A DNA stretch of 64,000 nt from Laburnicola sp. R22_1 (GCA_014281115.1 JACONQ010000001.1:4526001-4590000); one strand, 5' to 3'; positions 20,447 through 32,445 are shown, numbered from the stretch's first letter. Made by a program: numbers and translations. Notes: generated by a model from the sequence alone, not told the origin.

Positions 20447-22922
20447 ATGCCGTCTGCCGTGAAACCGCCACGGACCTTGTACGACAAGGTCTTCGAAGAC
20501 CATATTGTCGACGAGGACGATGGCACAATCACGCTCTACATTGGTATATTTCCCGCTGCACCACCTGCGATTCTCGCTGACCTGACCGCGTCCAGACAGG
20601 CATCTGGTGCACGAAGTGACATCACCGGTAAGCATAATAGGGAAGTAGCATACTCTGCCATGAGGCTGACAGCACACAGCAAGCATTTGAGGGCCTCCGA
20701 AATGCCGGCCGGAAAGTACGGAGACCGGACTGCACCCTTGCAACCGTAGATCACGTACGTTGTGCGTCCACCAGCTTCGGCCGTCGCACTGACACGCACA
20801 GAACATCCCCACCGTCTCACGCAAAAACCTCACCACGACCGAGAAGTTTATCGACGAGGTCGATTCGCGGACCCAGGTGACAACTCTCGAGGATAACGTC
20901 AAGGCATTTGACCTCACCTACTTTGGCCTAGATGACAAGCGACAGGGCATCGTGCACATCATCGGCCCAGAACAGGGTTTCACGCTGCCTGGCACCACGG
21001 TTGTCTGCGGTGACAGCCACACATCCACACATGGCGCCTTTGGATCGATTGCCCAGGGTATCGGCACAAGTGAGGTCGAGCATGTTCTGGCAACACAGAC
21101 GCTCATCACTCAGCGGAGCAAGAACATGAAGGTGCAGGTTGATGGAGAGCTGGCGCCGGGCGTTAGCAGCAAGGACATTATTCTGCACATAATAGGAGTC
21201 ATTGGAACCGCTGGAGGCACCGGATGCACCATCGAGTTCTGCGGCTCCGCTATTCGGGGATTGAGCATGGAAGCCCGCATGTCGATATGCAACATGTCGA
21301 TCGAGGCCGGTGCGCGTGCGGGCATGATCGCCCCGGATCAGACTACCATCGAGTACCTGAAGGGACGGCCGCTTGCACCCAAGACTGATAGTCCGGAGTG
21401 GAAAAAAGCCGTCAAGTACTGGTTAACATTGAAGTCAGACCCGGATGCCAAGTGGGACCATGAGGTCTTCATCGACTGCAAAGACATCGCGCCTACCGTC
21501 TCGTGGGGCACTTCTCCTCAGGATGTTATCCCCATCACTGGCAAAGTTCCCAGCCCGGATGACTTCCAGGATGAGGTCAAGAAGAACGCTTGCAAACGTG
21601 CGCTTGAGTACATGGGCTTGGAGGCCGGTACTCCTATGCAGGAGATTCCTCTGGACAAGGTCTTCATTGGTTCCTGCACGAACGCCCGTATCGAGGACCT
21701 CCGAGCTGCGGCACGCATAGTGGAAGGCAAGAAGGTCGCATCAAACATCAAGCACGCCATGATTGTTCCTGGATCCGGGCTCGTCAAGAAGCAGGCTGAA
21801 GCTGAAGGCCTCGATAAGATCTTTACGGACGCTGGTTTCGACTGGCGAGAAGCAGGCTGCTCGATGTGCCTGGGAATGAACCCCGATATTCTCTCCCCCG
21901 GCGAACGCTGCGCCTCAACATCAAACCGAAACTTTGAAGGACGACAGGGTGCTGGTGGCCGCACACACTTGATGTCCCCCGTAATGGCTGCCGCAGCCGC
22001 CATCGTCGGCAACCTCGCCGACGTTCGGAAGCTCGCTCCGCCGTCCATGTCCGCTGCCAAGGGTTCGCCCAAGGTTGAGGTCCAGGGCGAAGCTCACATG
22101 GAATATCCGAGCAGCGACGAGGATCTCGACCACATCATAGATGCACCAGTCGACTTCGCCACACACACCTCTTCCACTTCGACCCAGGGCGCCTCAGCCG
22201 GCATGCCCAAATTCGAAACCCTCCGCGGATACGCCGCACCCATGGATATTGCAAACATCGACACCGACGCCATCATTCCCAAGCAGTTCCTCAAAACGAT
22301 CAAGCGCTCCGGCCTCGGCACCGCGCTCTTCCACGCCTGGCGCTTCGAAGCCGGCTCCTCGGCGGAAAAGCCCGACTTCGTGCTGAACCAGGAGCCCTTC
22401 CGGCAGTCCAAAATGCTCGTCTGCACCGGCCCCAATTTCGGCTGCGGCTCCTCGCGCGAACACGCGCCCTGGGCGCTCCTCGACTTTGGCATAAAATGCA
22501 TCATCGCCCCTTCGTACGGCGACATCTTCTTCAACAACACGTTCAAAAACGGGATGCTGCCCATCCGCATCGCGGACCAAGCGACGCTGGAAACCATCGC
22601 GTCGGCCGCAGCCTCGGGCCAAGAGCTCGAAGTCGACTTGCCGAACCAAGTCATCCGCGATGCGGAGGGGAACGAGCTCGCAAGCTTTGATGTCGAGGAG
22701 TTTCGGAAGCATTGTTTGATTCATGGGCTGGATGATATTGGGTTGACGATGGCGAGTGAGGAGAAGATTAGGAGGCATGAGGCGAGGAGGACGAGGGAGT
22801 GGCCGTGGTTGGATGGGAGTGGGTTTTTGGCGAGGCATAGGAAGGGGCCAGTTAAGGTGGAGGCGGCGGCTGTGCCGAAGACGAATCGGGGCGAGGTTGT
22901 GGAGGAGCCATTGGAGTGGTAG
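20447..22922 (+). CDS. LEU1: 3-isopropylmalate dehydratase (leucine biosynthesis)
   Basis: Predicted 774-residue enzyme, close to yeast Leu1 (about 779). There are four exons: 20447-20543, 20596-20627, 20680-20754 and 20802-22922. The introns are 52, 52 and 47 bp. It isomerises 2-isopropylmalate to 3-isopropylmalate. The large aconitase-type domain shows [20 protein letters not shown] and the 4Fe-4S cysteines in [14 protein letters not shown] and [12 protein letters not shown] linker (about residues 480-540) leads to the swivelling LeuD-like domain, with [20 protein letters not shown] and [15 protein letters not shown]. The very small exon 2 encodes the [10 protein letters not shown] segment needed by the family, which supports the splice model. 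The C-terminal 40 residues are divergent. Confidence 0.96.
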
Positions 22923-23580
22923 GTAGGTAGGATGTACCTTTGGACCGATGTTGATGTTTTTTCCTTGGCTTGTTTGCTGGGAGTGGTGGGTGGTCGTGGT
23001 CTTTTTTGAGCGGCTGGTTCATTGCGCGGCATGGTGCGGGGTACATGTGGGGTATTGATACTCTTTTTGTTTGGGGTGCGGTTAATTTTTTTTTTGTTTT
23101 CCTGGGGATTTTCTTCTGTCGTGGATCATTCGGATGTTGTAGCTAATGTGATGGATACATACGCATGGTCAGGTACTAGATCTAGTCCCAGTCTCAAGGA
23201 GAAAAGTCTTATTTGAGATGCATGAATGGACAGCATGAGCTGCACAAGCTGTGAGTTTTGCAAATACTTTTCTTTCTGATGTGTGGATTTGTTGGATTTG
23301 TTGGGGTATAACTTGTATGGGGTTTCGCTAGGCAGATATGCTGGTTGATATCGGTACCGAGATACATAAATCTGGCGAAAAAAATCTATGCCGTTTACAG
23401 ATGGAGGCTCTGCTAGGTGTTCAGATTCCAATGCGCGATCCGAATGGCCGTTCCGAAATGCGCCATGCGCCATATGGCGTTCCAGCCAACCAACCCCCCC
23501 GACGCCAAAACGCCGTGTCCCTCGCTGACTCGTACCCAGTCCTCCTCAATTCCAGTCCTCCGCTCCAAGTCCGTCCTCCT
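22923..23580. other. Intergenic, T-rich
   Basis: 3' flanks of convergent LEU1 and CDC73. No gene seen. Confidence 0.5.
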
Positions 23581-24915
23581 CTACCTCGGCCCATGCAACG
23601 CCGCAGTCCCAGGCCCATACTGGGTCCACGCATTCCTCCTCATGCCCTCCTCGACGCGCGCCCAAATCCTCTCCACAACCTCTCTGTCCCTCCACCGCCC
23701 CTTCTCGCTCCCCGTCCACTTATCCACCTTCACACTCAACACGCCCCTCCCCCACGCCTTGACATTTTCCGGCTCCGGCTCGCCCTCCCAGCCCACATGG
23801 ACACCAGGGATGTGACTAAACAACTCGATAGGGTTCGGATACTTGTAGCTTTTAAACTGCCAGGTCTGGCCGGTGGTGAAGATGGCGACGACGCGGTTCC
23901 AGTAGTTTGGCTTGAACATTGCGGTGGAGTCTACGAGGATGAAGCGGAGGGGTTCGGTGGGGGAGATGGAGGGGAGGGCGCGCTTCATGTGGAGGATGGA
24001 GGTGGTGGAGGTGTCGAGGGTGGAGGGGGGGAGGAAGATGCCCGTGTCGAGGAAGGATTTTATGTTGGACATGCGGAGGAGGGAGGAGGCGCTGGGGGAG
24101 AGGAGGATGATGGGTTGTTCGATGCGGCGGGAGGGTTTTTTGGTCAGGTTGGCGACGAGGGGGGGCGGGATGGGGTCTTTTTTGGGGTCGGGTTTCGAGC
24201 GGAGGAAGGTGGAGGCGGTTTTGCGGTAGGTGGAGAAGTCCTGTGTGGGGGGCGTTAGTGTGTGTGTCCTTTATATGGGTAGAGTAGAGCATGTGGTGGG
24301 GCTTACAATGGGCTTTGTGCCTCGTAGGGCCGTGTTGTGGTCGCCCATTCTTCGCTCGCCGTCGTAGATCTGGAGGAGCCGCGCATCCGCCATGTTCTGG
24401 CCTCCTGCTGCCGCGGCGCCCTTCTGCACGGGCACACCTTTGCCGCCTGCAATCGCGGCCGCATCGCCCGCCGCCGCGCTCGTAGCCGCGCCCTCGAGCG
24501 GCTTGATGTCCTCGCTGACATCGACCTCGCCGCTCAACCAACTGATCAGCTCAATCTTCTTCGCAAAGCTCAGATTGACCACGCTGCCACCCGCGCCGCT
24601 GGGCAAGTCCTCGTTCAGCCGCTGCACCGCGGCGAAGTACTCGGTGACCTGGGCATCTTTGTTCAGCCAGGCAAAGTATGTGCTCCGCAGGTCGAGCGGC
24701 TTGTCGTCGGGCGCGTAGCGTGTGGATACGGTGATGTCGAAGGTTTTGTGGTGGTTCGGCGCGTCGAAGGAGATGTGTGTGGCTTGCGACAGGTCGGTGA
24801 CGGTGTCTGCGGGCCCGGACGGGGTGGGCGTGGTTGTGAGGACGGGCGGGGAGCTGCTGGTGATGCTGAGGCGCAGGTTGTAGAGCGGGTCGTCGAGCTC
24901 GGCTGGGGTCGCCAT
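23581..24915 (-). CDS. CDC73: Paf1 complex subunit Cdc73
   Basis: Predicted 422-residue protein. Exon 1 is 24915-24307, the intron 24306-24241 (66 bp, GTAAGC...CAG), and exon 2 24240-23581. The C-terminal Ras-like Cdc73 domain is recognisable: PIILLSPSASSLLRMSNIKS, FLDTGIFLPPS, RFILVDSTAMFKPNYWNRVV and AIFTTGQTWQFKSYKYPNPI, ending in ELFSHIPGVHVGW. The N-terminal part (DPLYNLRLSI, STYFAWLNKDAQVTEYFA, EIDWLSG-like ELISWLSGEVD) matches fungal Cdc73 N-regions. Cdc73 acts in the RNA polymerase II-associated Paf1 complex during elongation and histone modification. An Ala/Gly-rich linker sits between the domains. The exon-2 3' half is strongly C/T-biased on the plus strand but stays open. Confidence 0.92.
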
Positions 24916-25830
24916 GGTGGATTGGTTGCTGTGCGTATATTGGGGAGACTTTTAATGTCGAAGTCGCCAGATGGGCGGCGGAGAGGTTGAGTTGAACGAG
25001 CGATGGTGGAGCTAGCGGAGCTTAGCTGGTAGCTTTTTGGTGCTGGGCGCGCTAACTTACCGGTATGGGGCACGTGCGTGCGATTCTTCACTCCTCTTCA
25101 CTCTTCACTCTCACCGGTTCAGGGTCAAAACTCGGGTTTGAAGCGTGGTGTTACCTTGAATCAAGACACCATCTGACTCAGGCACCATAGTGATCCGGTC
25201 ACGTCTCCTATGCGCATTCACTATCTCGCTTACCATTCTTCGCGTATTTCGAGATTCGTTGTTGTACATCAGGCCATCTCGAAGGATTTCCCGCAAATCC
25301 CTGCCGCCACAGATCTCGTATATGGGTGCTCCGTACGACTGGGGAGTACCCAAATGTCGTTCCGGCGTCTAGATCACCCCCAACTGGGCATCATGAAGCC
25401 CAATGAGTATGGACTCGCTTGTCAAAAATAGGTGGCTGTACAATTCCCCTGCCAAGTGTACATCCGTGGAGAAACATACGGACCAATGAGCCGGCAGGCT
25501 ACGGGCATTTGAAGTCAGCGTGGACGAATTGCGCGCAGAATCATGGGCGACTACAAGCTCGCCAAAGCTTCCTTCAGCCTCTTATTTCCACCGGTACTTT
25601 GGCGACGCTACGATTCTGTGCATCGATGTATTCAGTACGAGGGGGCCGCGTGGGTGTATACATCTCTAGAATGTATAAAGGTCGGGACTTCCCTACGTCT
25701 CAAAACCCACCGCACTTTACGCTCTTTGCTGTTAATATTTCCTTTTTAATCGCTCCCTTTCTTCCTCTCTGAGGACCCACATCGTTCAATAATATCGCTC
25801 GTTAATAATACCTAATCACATCTCACCGAC
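24916..25830. other. Intergenic; promoter of the following secreted-protein gene
   Basis: No supported gene. A TATA-like gtataaag lies at about 25673-25680, about 150 bp before the ATG at 25831, followed by a CT-rich leader. Confidence 0.5.
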
Positions 25831-26953
25831 ATGAGGTTCTCTACCTTCGGTCTCCTCGGAGGCCTTGCGGCATCAGTCGTAGCAGAAGATCTTCTCTTTC
25901 TTGAGGGCATGCAATACCAGGAATACTCGGAAGCCGTCGCCATGGGCTATTCTACCAAGACCGTCACCCAAGCTGAATGGGCCGCCATGACTGCAGAGGA
26001 CTTTTCCAAGTTCAAGGCTATCGTTGTGCCGGACCCGTACTGCAGCCTCTTCAGCAAGCTATTCCCCATCCACCCCTCTCCCCTCAACCTCAGGCTCTCC
26101 CCCTTCCAGCTACCCAGCCGATCACTCGCCCCACAGCAGCTACGCAACCGACTCTTCTTACCCAAGTTATCCTGTAGGCCACCCTACCTCCAAAACCCCC
26201 ATCAACACCCCACCCCCCTACCCCTACCCCCACCCAACTACAACCCACACCTACATCCCCGCCCTCTACACGACGCCCCTCTGTCCCACGACCCCCAAGA
26301 TAATAGGCATCGAATACATCATCGGCGCCACAGGCACCGCCTCCTCCTACACGCCCCTCCACACCTCCATGCGCCCCATCTACGACGCCCCCATATCCAA
26401 ACTACCATGCTACGTGTGCGCCATAGAAGCGCAGCACGTGCCGTATACTACAGCGACGGAATTCGTCAGCGTAACGGTTACTACCATTATCGGCGCGGCG
26501 GCGGGGCAGACAGACAGGCCCGTAAGTGTAGTGGGTAAGGTGGTAGTAAAGGCGTGTGAGACGTGTGAGACGGTCGTGTTAACAGAGACGGCGAGTATTA
26601 GGGGCTGGCGTGCGGAGTATACAGCGTTACCTTATGTAGAGTTTGAGGAGCATAAGCATGCGCATTCACACCAGCATAGGCATGTGCATGCGCAGACGGG
26701 CGCGGTCAACAGTAGCACGCCTAGTGCTACAGCGAGTCCGGGCGTAAGTGCCAATATGACGGTGCCGGCTGTGGTGTACAAGACGGGGCACCAGTCAAGT
26801 TTCGTCAAGTATCCGACTGCGACTAGGGGGTACGTTCCTTCAACAACGCTAACCTCGGGGATAGCGGAGTACACGGGGGCGGCCGTGGCGAGGGAGGTAC
26901 AGGTTGTGGGTGCGGTTAGTGGGGCGGTGATGGCGGCGTTTGTGTTGTTGTGA
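25831..26953 (+). CDS. Secreted, probably GPI-anchored protein; possible chimera
   Basis: Predicted 340-residue protein from exons 25831-26036 and 26137-26953, with a tentative 100-bp intron (GTACTG...CACAG). Residues 1-19 are a signal peptide (MRFSTFGLLGGLAASVVAED). The next 50 residues (FLEGMQYQEYSEAVAMGY, then EWAAMTAEDFSKFKAIVVPD) resemble the start of a larger fungal secreted protein, which here is cut off. The second part is Pro/Tyr/Ser/Thr-rich, with YVCAIEAQHVPY, a Cys pair in KACETCETVV, a His-rich stretch, and a C-terminal hydrophobic tail preceded by small residues, typical of a GPI signal. The two halves lie in different frames, so either the intron is real or this is a frameshifted fusion. 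The function is not recognised. Confidence 0.5.
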
Positions 26954-27924
26954 GTGCTTATAATAAGTTAAGTTAGTGTCTGCTTAAGGGGAGAGTTGGG
27001 AGTAAGACAAGGCGAGGTGACATATACTTTACGCTTAGCCATACGCGTTTGTGATATCTTGCATCACGCATATTAACTAATTAATTGTTTCGAAAAGATT
27101 ATGAGCACGTCTCCCTCTTCATTTGCTGCAATAGGACGCAACTGAAGACCCCAACGGGGTCGCTTCATATGTCTACCACCGTCTTAACACCAGTCCATTG
27201 CGAAAACATGGAATAAGCATGGAATGGAATGTCGGCCTATCGAAAGCCTGTACCAGCGGGCTTATTGCTCTAATGGTATATCAGCCGCGATACCAACATA
27301 GAAACCTTGGTAATGACCCTCATCCAGACACTGTCTACAAAACTTCACTCAGTCATAGTTTCACTCAGGCACAGTGTATAAAACAATTTTTTCTAACATT
27401 CTTCAATTCCCAGGCTTCTTGCCCCAGGATGGGAAGCCATCCAAGGACTCACAACAGGTTTTGCATCCACCGTGCTGCTCTGTTCGGCGTCGTATTCCTC
27501 AAGACAGGCAGCCCCACTCTCACGAGTAACCCCAATCGACATGATGGGCTTCTCTGCCTCCTCTACGACCTCGTTGCGCTCATGTAACCTTGCGATACCG
27601 CTCGAACTCGCTGCTGCTTGCGTGGTTGCTCGCCTCCGTATGCGGAGCCTTCGCCGTCCCATTCGTCGCATAATCATCCGTAGCCACCTGGGCTTTTTGG
27701 CGACGGCGCGCGGAATACTTGATATATATCGGACGCGCGGGGAAAGCAGAAAGAAAGACTGAGAAGGCGAAAATGAGCATAGAAGAGCAAGTGGGTCAGG
27801 CGCGTGAGAGAGACGCGGTCTTGTCCCTGCTGTGTCGCCCATTACGTACCATTGTCGTCCTTTCTCCCGTCTCCACCGTCCGAGACACCACTCCAATCCT
27901 TCTCGCAAACTATGTCCGGTTTAT
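26954..27924. other. Intergenic, no convincing gene
   Basis: Open frames on both strands overlap each other here without family features. Additional 3' exons of the small minus-strand Cys-rich gene could lie at 27860-27924. Confidence 0.4.
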
Positions 27925-28143
27925 TTACCGGCAGTGCTCTTCTTCCCCCCCGTCCTTCCCATCCCCCTTCTTGCCGTACCGCTGGAGACACTGCTCCTTC
28001 GCACAAATCATGTTCGATTTGTTCACCGGCAGCGCCACCACACCCACGATACAATCTCCCGTCTGAGCCATGAGCTCGCAGTTCCGAGTGCCTACAGCGT
28101 AGGTGCAGCCACAGCCGTAGGTGAGGACTTCTTCGTAGCACAT
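27925..28143 (-). CDS. Small cysteine-containing protein, 3' end uncertain
   Basis: A 72-residue frame starts at the ATG at 28143 (MCYEEVLTYGCGCTYAVGTRN). The start MCY followed by a Tyr-Gly-Cys-rich segment is a pattern seen in many short, uncharacterised fungal proteins. A TATATAA on the minus strand at about 28219-28226 lies about 75 nt upstream and supports the start. The later part contains LPVNKSNMICAKEQC, and just downstream in another frame is a second copy, LPVNKPDIVCEKDW, so the 3' end carries an internal duplication. A GTACGG...GAAGAG segment between them could be a 43-nt intron. The true C-terminus is therefore unsettled. No function is assigned. Confidence 0.5.
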   Translation of the reverse strand: MCYEEVLTYGCGCTYAVGTRNCELMAQTGDCIVGVVALPVNKSNMICAKEQCLQRYGKKGDGKDGGEEEHCR

Positions 28144-29148
28144 TCCGGATGTGTTGAAGAAGAAGATGTTGATACTGGGGTTTGGTTTGAAGAATCATTT
28201 CTCGATGCATTGGAGGAGATTATATAGGGGGGTTCGGGGTTGGTGTTGTGCGTGTATGGCGTTTTGATCGGTCGGACGTTGTCGAGGGACATGGAGGGGG
28301 TGTACGGTTATTTTTGGTGTTGTAGATGTACAGTGGTATATAATTCGAACAGGTCGGGCGGTGCGAGCCCGAAGTCACACACACCGCCCGATTCTTGTTG
28401 ATTGTGGAGAGTGTAGTTGTGTACTCTTATATAGGCAGAAGATGTTCGTCGAGCATTCTGTATGAGACACGAATCGCTGGTTTGGTCTCACTTTTTTGCG
28501 CAAGTACAGGTTGTGCAGACACAATGCACAATCCTGTTTGGCAGCTTGGTAAAGCCGTAACTCTGTAGCAATCATGGTGGATTGCCTGGATTTCGGGCTT
28601 TTCAAATGGTTATGCTTTGTTAATTAGCTATTTTTCTTCGAGACCAGTTGTCGCAGATTATTTTAACCTTTATGTTGTGTTACAATTTTTTTTCTACCTG
28701 TAGTAGCACAAGAAAGGCTTTCATCTCAAATAATATCACCAAAAAGCAGAACCTGCTTAGTAAATAAGAAGAACTAAAGGTATTTGGCAGAGCTCCCACG
28801 CACAAAGTTTAGTTCGCAAAGATAAACAATCACACATGGACCTTTCTTACGGCAGAGTATGAAGATAACAAACCGCACCCAATACTTGATTCAGTGCTGA
28901 TTGCGACATGTCCCAGCTGGTCTCATAGTGTGATTGTCGTGTGTACAGAGTTGCGCATGACTGAAACAATCTACTTAAGTTTGCTAGGTTATGATGAAAG
29001 TTGAAACGGAGACAAGCATGTCTTACCAGAAGCATATATATATTACCTTAGAACTTTGTTGAGCCATCTAGCAAAATCGCAAAGTACGTACTGAACCAAA
29101 GCCTGCAGACTTGCTCTTCAAACTTCTGAGTTGGGACTGCACATCGAA
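28144..29148. other. AT-rich intergenic with a GC-rich hairpin
   Basis: No gene seen. A 10-bp inverted repeat (tcgggcggtg / caccgcccga) at 28354-28363 and 28382-28391 stands out from its AT-rich surroundings. Confidence 0.45.
28221..28228 (-). promoter_or_regulatory. TATA box of the small Cys-containing gene
   Basis: The minus strand reads CCCTATATAATC about 75-80 nt before the ATG at 28143, followed by a CA-rich leader free of upstream in-frame stops that would matter. Confidence 0.5.
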
Positions 29149-30307
29149 ATGGCGGAGCCAAGCCGAGAATTCGACGAGACGATAGAGACAGACGACGTAA
29201 GGAGAGCAGAGAATAACTCGACAGAAGCAGAGAGCGAATCAAGCAAAGCATCAAACAAGTCAAACAGAGCCTCAAACAAGTCAGACAATTCCGAGAACAA
29301 GTTCTTCTGCGAGGTGAATATAAATGATATCTGGGAAGCCGTCCAACCCGAAAACTGCATCTGGTGCACAGAAGACAAAGGAAACGATGAGGTCAACACT
29401 TTGTGCCAAACATGCGACCAGCGCCTCAACGACGATGCCGATGGACGCCGGCTTTTCGACACAGCCCTCCAACTCTACAACTTTACGATTGCAACCAGGG
29501 AGAAAGAATTCTACGATAATATCGAGCAAGGGCTCGACGAAGAAGGTTGCAGTACATTCGAGTTCCTCAGAGGCAAACGTATGCGCGACCAGCCGAACAG
29601 CGTTCCAACGTTCACGGAAGTATCCGTCAAGACCAGCGAAGACGCAAACCCTGTAAAACACACCTTGTCCACATCGCAACAACAACTCCTTAAGCAATGC
29701 TTACTATCATACTTGCAATGCGATATGGCTTTAATACTTCTAACAAGTCTAGTGGCTTCGAAGTTTTTGGGCGGTATGTATATTATCCTTTTCTCCACAG
29801 AGTCGAAACTAAGACCATTTAGACGAAAAAGCCCACATTCGCGCTGAGAGCGAACTTTACTCAGATTTTTATTCGAGCAAAACTAGACGCTCGCCATATT
29901 CCAAAACCGTAGCCAGTCGCGAAAGTTCTTCGTATGTCCAAAAGGTCGAGGAACTCAACATTACACCTAGGAGCGGCCATATAAAGAATCACTGGATCTA
30001 CCACTTCACCATGAGCGAGACTAACAAGCAATACGCCGTATGCTTCACGGACAGGCAACTGGGCTGGCTACAAATTGTTCGTCCTTGGGCCGAGTACAAC
30101 AACGAAAGAATCAAGGAAGTTATACGACGTTGCTCTCTAGGCGTGAAAAGAACCGCGGCTTTCAAATTCAAGGATAAAAAGATAAGGGATGTTGAACGCG
30201 GTCAATATGCCCTAATGGATCCTGAGGAGATACATTATTGCGAGATGTCGGAACAAGTCGTGAACCTATTCAAGGAATGGATGACTTCGAATACAAGTCC
30301 TACTTAA
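29149..30307 (+). CDS. Hypothetical CxxC-type protein
   Basis: Predicted 369-residue protein. Exon 1 is 29149-29773, the 49-bp intron 29774-29822 (GTATGT, AAACTAA branch, TAG), and exon 2 29823-30307. The first ATG is 29149; the frame upstream begins with TTG. The N-terminal 50 residues are acidic, Ser/Asn/Lys-rich and repetitive (SSKASNKSNRASNKSDNSEN). Then two Cys pairs (CIWC and CQTC about 16 residues apart) suggest a small zinc-binding knuckle. A hydrophobic segment (CDMALILLTSLVASKFLG) ends exon 1. Exon 2 carries basic and Tyr/Trp-rich segments (HIKNHWIYHFTMSETNKQYA, TDRQLGWLQIVRPWAEYN). I recognise no family. The region is more AT-rich than its neighbours, and this could be a lineage-specific gene. 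Confidence 0.65.
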
Positions 30308-31339
30308 TAGTCTATTATGCCACTATACATGGACTACACCCATGGAGAGAAGATAGGCTTTTTGAGAAGGAACGTTTGGAAACTCCATTTACCAATACCA
30401 TATAGTATCTGTTATAAGTGTAGCGCATATAGATTTTTGTACTTGAGTAAGCCATCGTTCGTTCAGTAATAATGTTGAATCCGTATTCCTACAGGTTAAT
30501 AGAACGTAGTAGAAATTCTTGATTTCACTATGACGAATGCCTCCGAGCAACATAATGTAAAAGATTGGGTTTCCTTAGACCAATAACTGACTAATACCAT
30601 ACTGCGTAGATAGCATATAAGTATTCCACTCGTCGAGCCACAGCAGTGGTAGGATGTTAACGGAGGCATTCCCCTTAATAACAAGGATTATTACTGTGCA
30701 TCTAAAGAGCAACTGGTTGTAAAGACGACGAGACTTTTGTGCTACGGGCAAGTAAATACTGCGAATTCTGGCCTTGGGTATCATAGCTACTTTATAAATA
30801 CGAACGCGAACTGTTTGTAACTGGCTTTATCTCCTATCCCGGGGCGTACTCCTCGTAGTGTTATATCATAGTGCCATACTGCAAGGCCAAAAGCATGCAA
30901 AGCTGCTTACTCTATAGTATTGGCTAATAAGACCAAGCCAAGGATATGTAGGTGCGAGATCGAACCTCAAAAATTCAATAATAACCTACAAAGGGCTTAT
31001 AGTAAGGTACACACTAGTGCGCTCACTATGGTCGAATAGAGATTGAAATCGTTACGCTAGTTAGAGTTCTTGTATAAATGAACTGGACGATCACTGTTAA
31101 CAATAGCGATGTAAGTCGAGAAACACGACGACGTATGCCAGACATCGGCCAGGAACCATTAGTGAGATATGTCAAGTTGGAAAATGTCCTTCTACTGAGT
31201 GTGAAAAGAGTCATGACAAGATATTCCAATTAGAAGACACTCTACTACTCGATGTGAAAATATTCGTGATGATTTCAACTTGTATCTAAGTCCTGAGTTC
31301 ATGGTACACATATAGCAATTAACCGCGACTTTCGAGCCT
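30308..31339. other. AT-rich gene-free region
   Basis: About 1 kb with no gene. A 7-bp inverted repeat (tgtaggt 30947-30953, acctaca 30984-30990) encloses a T-arm-like gaggttcgatctc on the minus strand, but it is too short for a tRNA. Confidence 0.5.
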
Positions 31340-32445
31340 CTACGGGGCAGACCCCTCCCAAGGATCCAGAACCAGCTTCTTGCCGCTAACACCGCCGTTG
31401 TTCATCAAGTCCAGAACCTCCTGGCACTTCTCCAATCCGCCGGTGACGACCTCCTGCCTGGTCGGCACGATCAGGCCGCTCTCCAGACCCTGGGGAAGGT
31501 ACTCCTCGTACAACCAGCGGGCAAGGGGCTTGTGCTGGGGCTCGTCGAAGGCGAAGCTGTAGGGGGCGAATATCCTCTTGACGTTGTCGGGGATAGCGCG
31601 CGTACCGGGGATCGGGGGAATCATGGTGTTGTACGAGCCGCCGCCGAGGGACTCGAAGTACTCGACCAGGATGGCCGTGGGGCCTGGGAGACCGATGGTG
31701 TCGAGGACAGCGTCGTAGGGGCCGTTGGCCTTCAGAGCGGCGACGACATCGGCGGGGGATTGCTCGTGGTCGATGATGGTGGCGGGGCCAAGGGATTGCA
31801 CGAAGTCCTTGTTGCGGTTGGAAGAGGTGGTAATGACTTCGTAGCCGGCTGTGGCAGCGTACTTGACGGCGAGACCACCGCAGGAGCTGGAGCCGCCGTA
31901 GATGAGGACCTTCTTGCCCTTGGGGGAAGCGGTGCCGGATAGGGGCGGGCGCTCAAGGCCGAGGTGGATGCTGAGAGCAGAGGTGATGGCGGCAAGGTTC
32001 ATAATGGTGGCGGAAGAGCTGTGGAAGGGGACGGATTTGGGAATCTTGGAGGTGGAGCTGACGGGCGCCAGAGCGACCTGCTGGTAGCCGCCGAAGCGGG
32101 GGTCCGCAAGAGTCTTGCCGGAACGAATGCAGGCAACGTGGTCGCCCTTCTCGAAGCCAGTGACGCCTTCGCCGACAGCCTCAACAGTGCCAGAGAAAGA
32201 GGTTCCAAGGATGTTGGGGTAGGGGATGGGGTGAGTGCCGAACCTGGATTGAAGTCAGTGCTAGTCCTCTTGATAGATAGATGGGTGCGGGTTGTTGCTC
32301 ACTTCTGGATCTTGGCCTCGATGGGGGTAAAGGCAACACTGGCAATTTTGACGAGCAGCTCGTTTGGGCCGGGTGTATAGGTCTCAGCAGCGCCGACTGA
32401 CACCTGCTTGGTGGGGGCAGGGATCCAAGAAGCCTTGTTAGCCAT
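31340..32445 (-). CDS. Medium-chain dehydrogenase/reductase (ToxD/enoyl-reductase-like)
   Basis: Predicted 348-residue MDR-superfamily NAD(P)H oxidoreductase. Exon 1 is 32445-32303, the intron 32302-32244 (59 bp, GTGAGC...CAG), and exon 2 32243-31340. The N-terminal GroES-like domain has GPNELLVKIASVAFTPIEAK and ILGTSFSGTVEAVGEGVTGF. The Rossmann domain carries VLIYGGSSSCGGLAVKYAAT and YEVITTSSNRN, and AVLDTIGLPG follows. The structural-zinc cysteine cluster is absent, as in ToxD and trans-acting enoyl reductases. ATG 32445 is preferred because a TATAAA lies just downstream of the only other in-frame ATG (32541), so the longer Arg/Thr-rich form would start upstream of the promoter. It is the left-most plausible member of the polyketide cluster; the substrate is unknown. 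Confidence 0.85.

Noticed and set aside
27393..27908. 171-codon minus-strand frame
   Set aside because: It overlaps a comparable plus-strand frame, contains several low-complexity Arg/Ser stretches and matches no family.
30947..30990. tRNA-like B box and a 7-bp terminal inverted repeat
   Set aside because: The total length is about 44 nt, with no D-arm or anticodon arm; at best a fragment.
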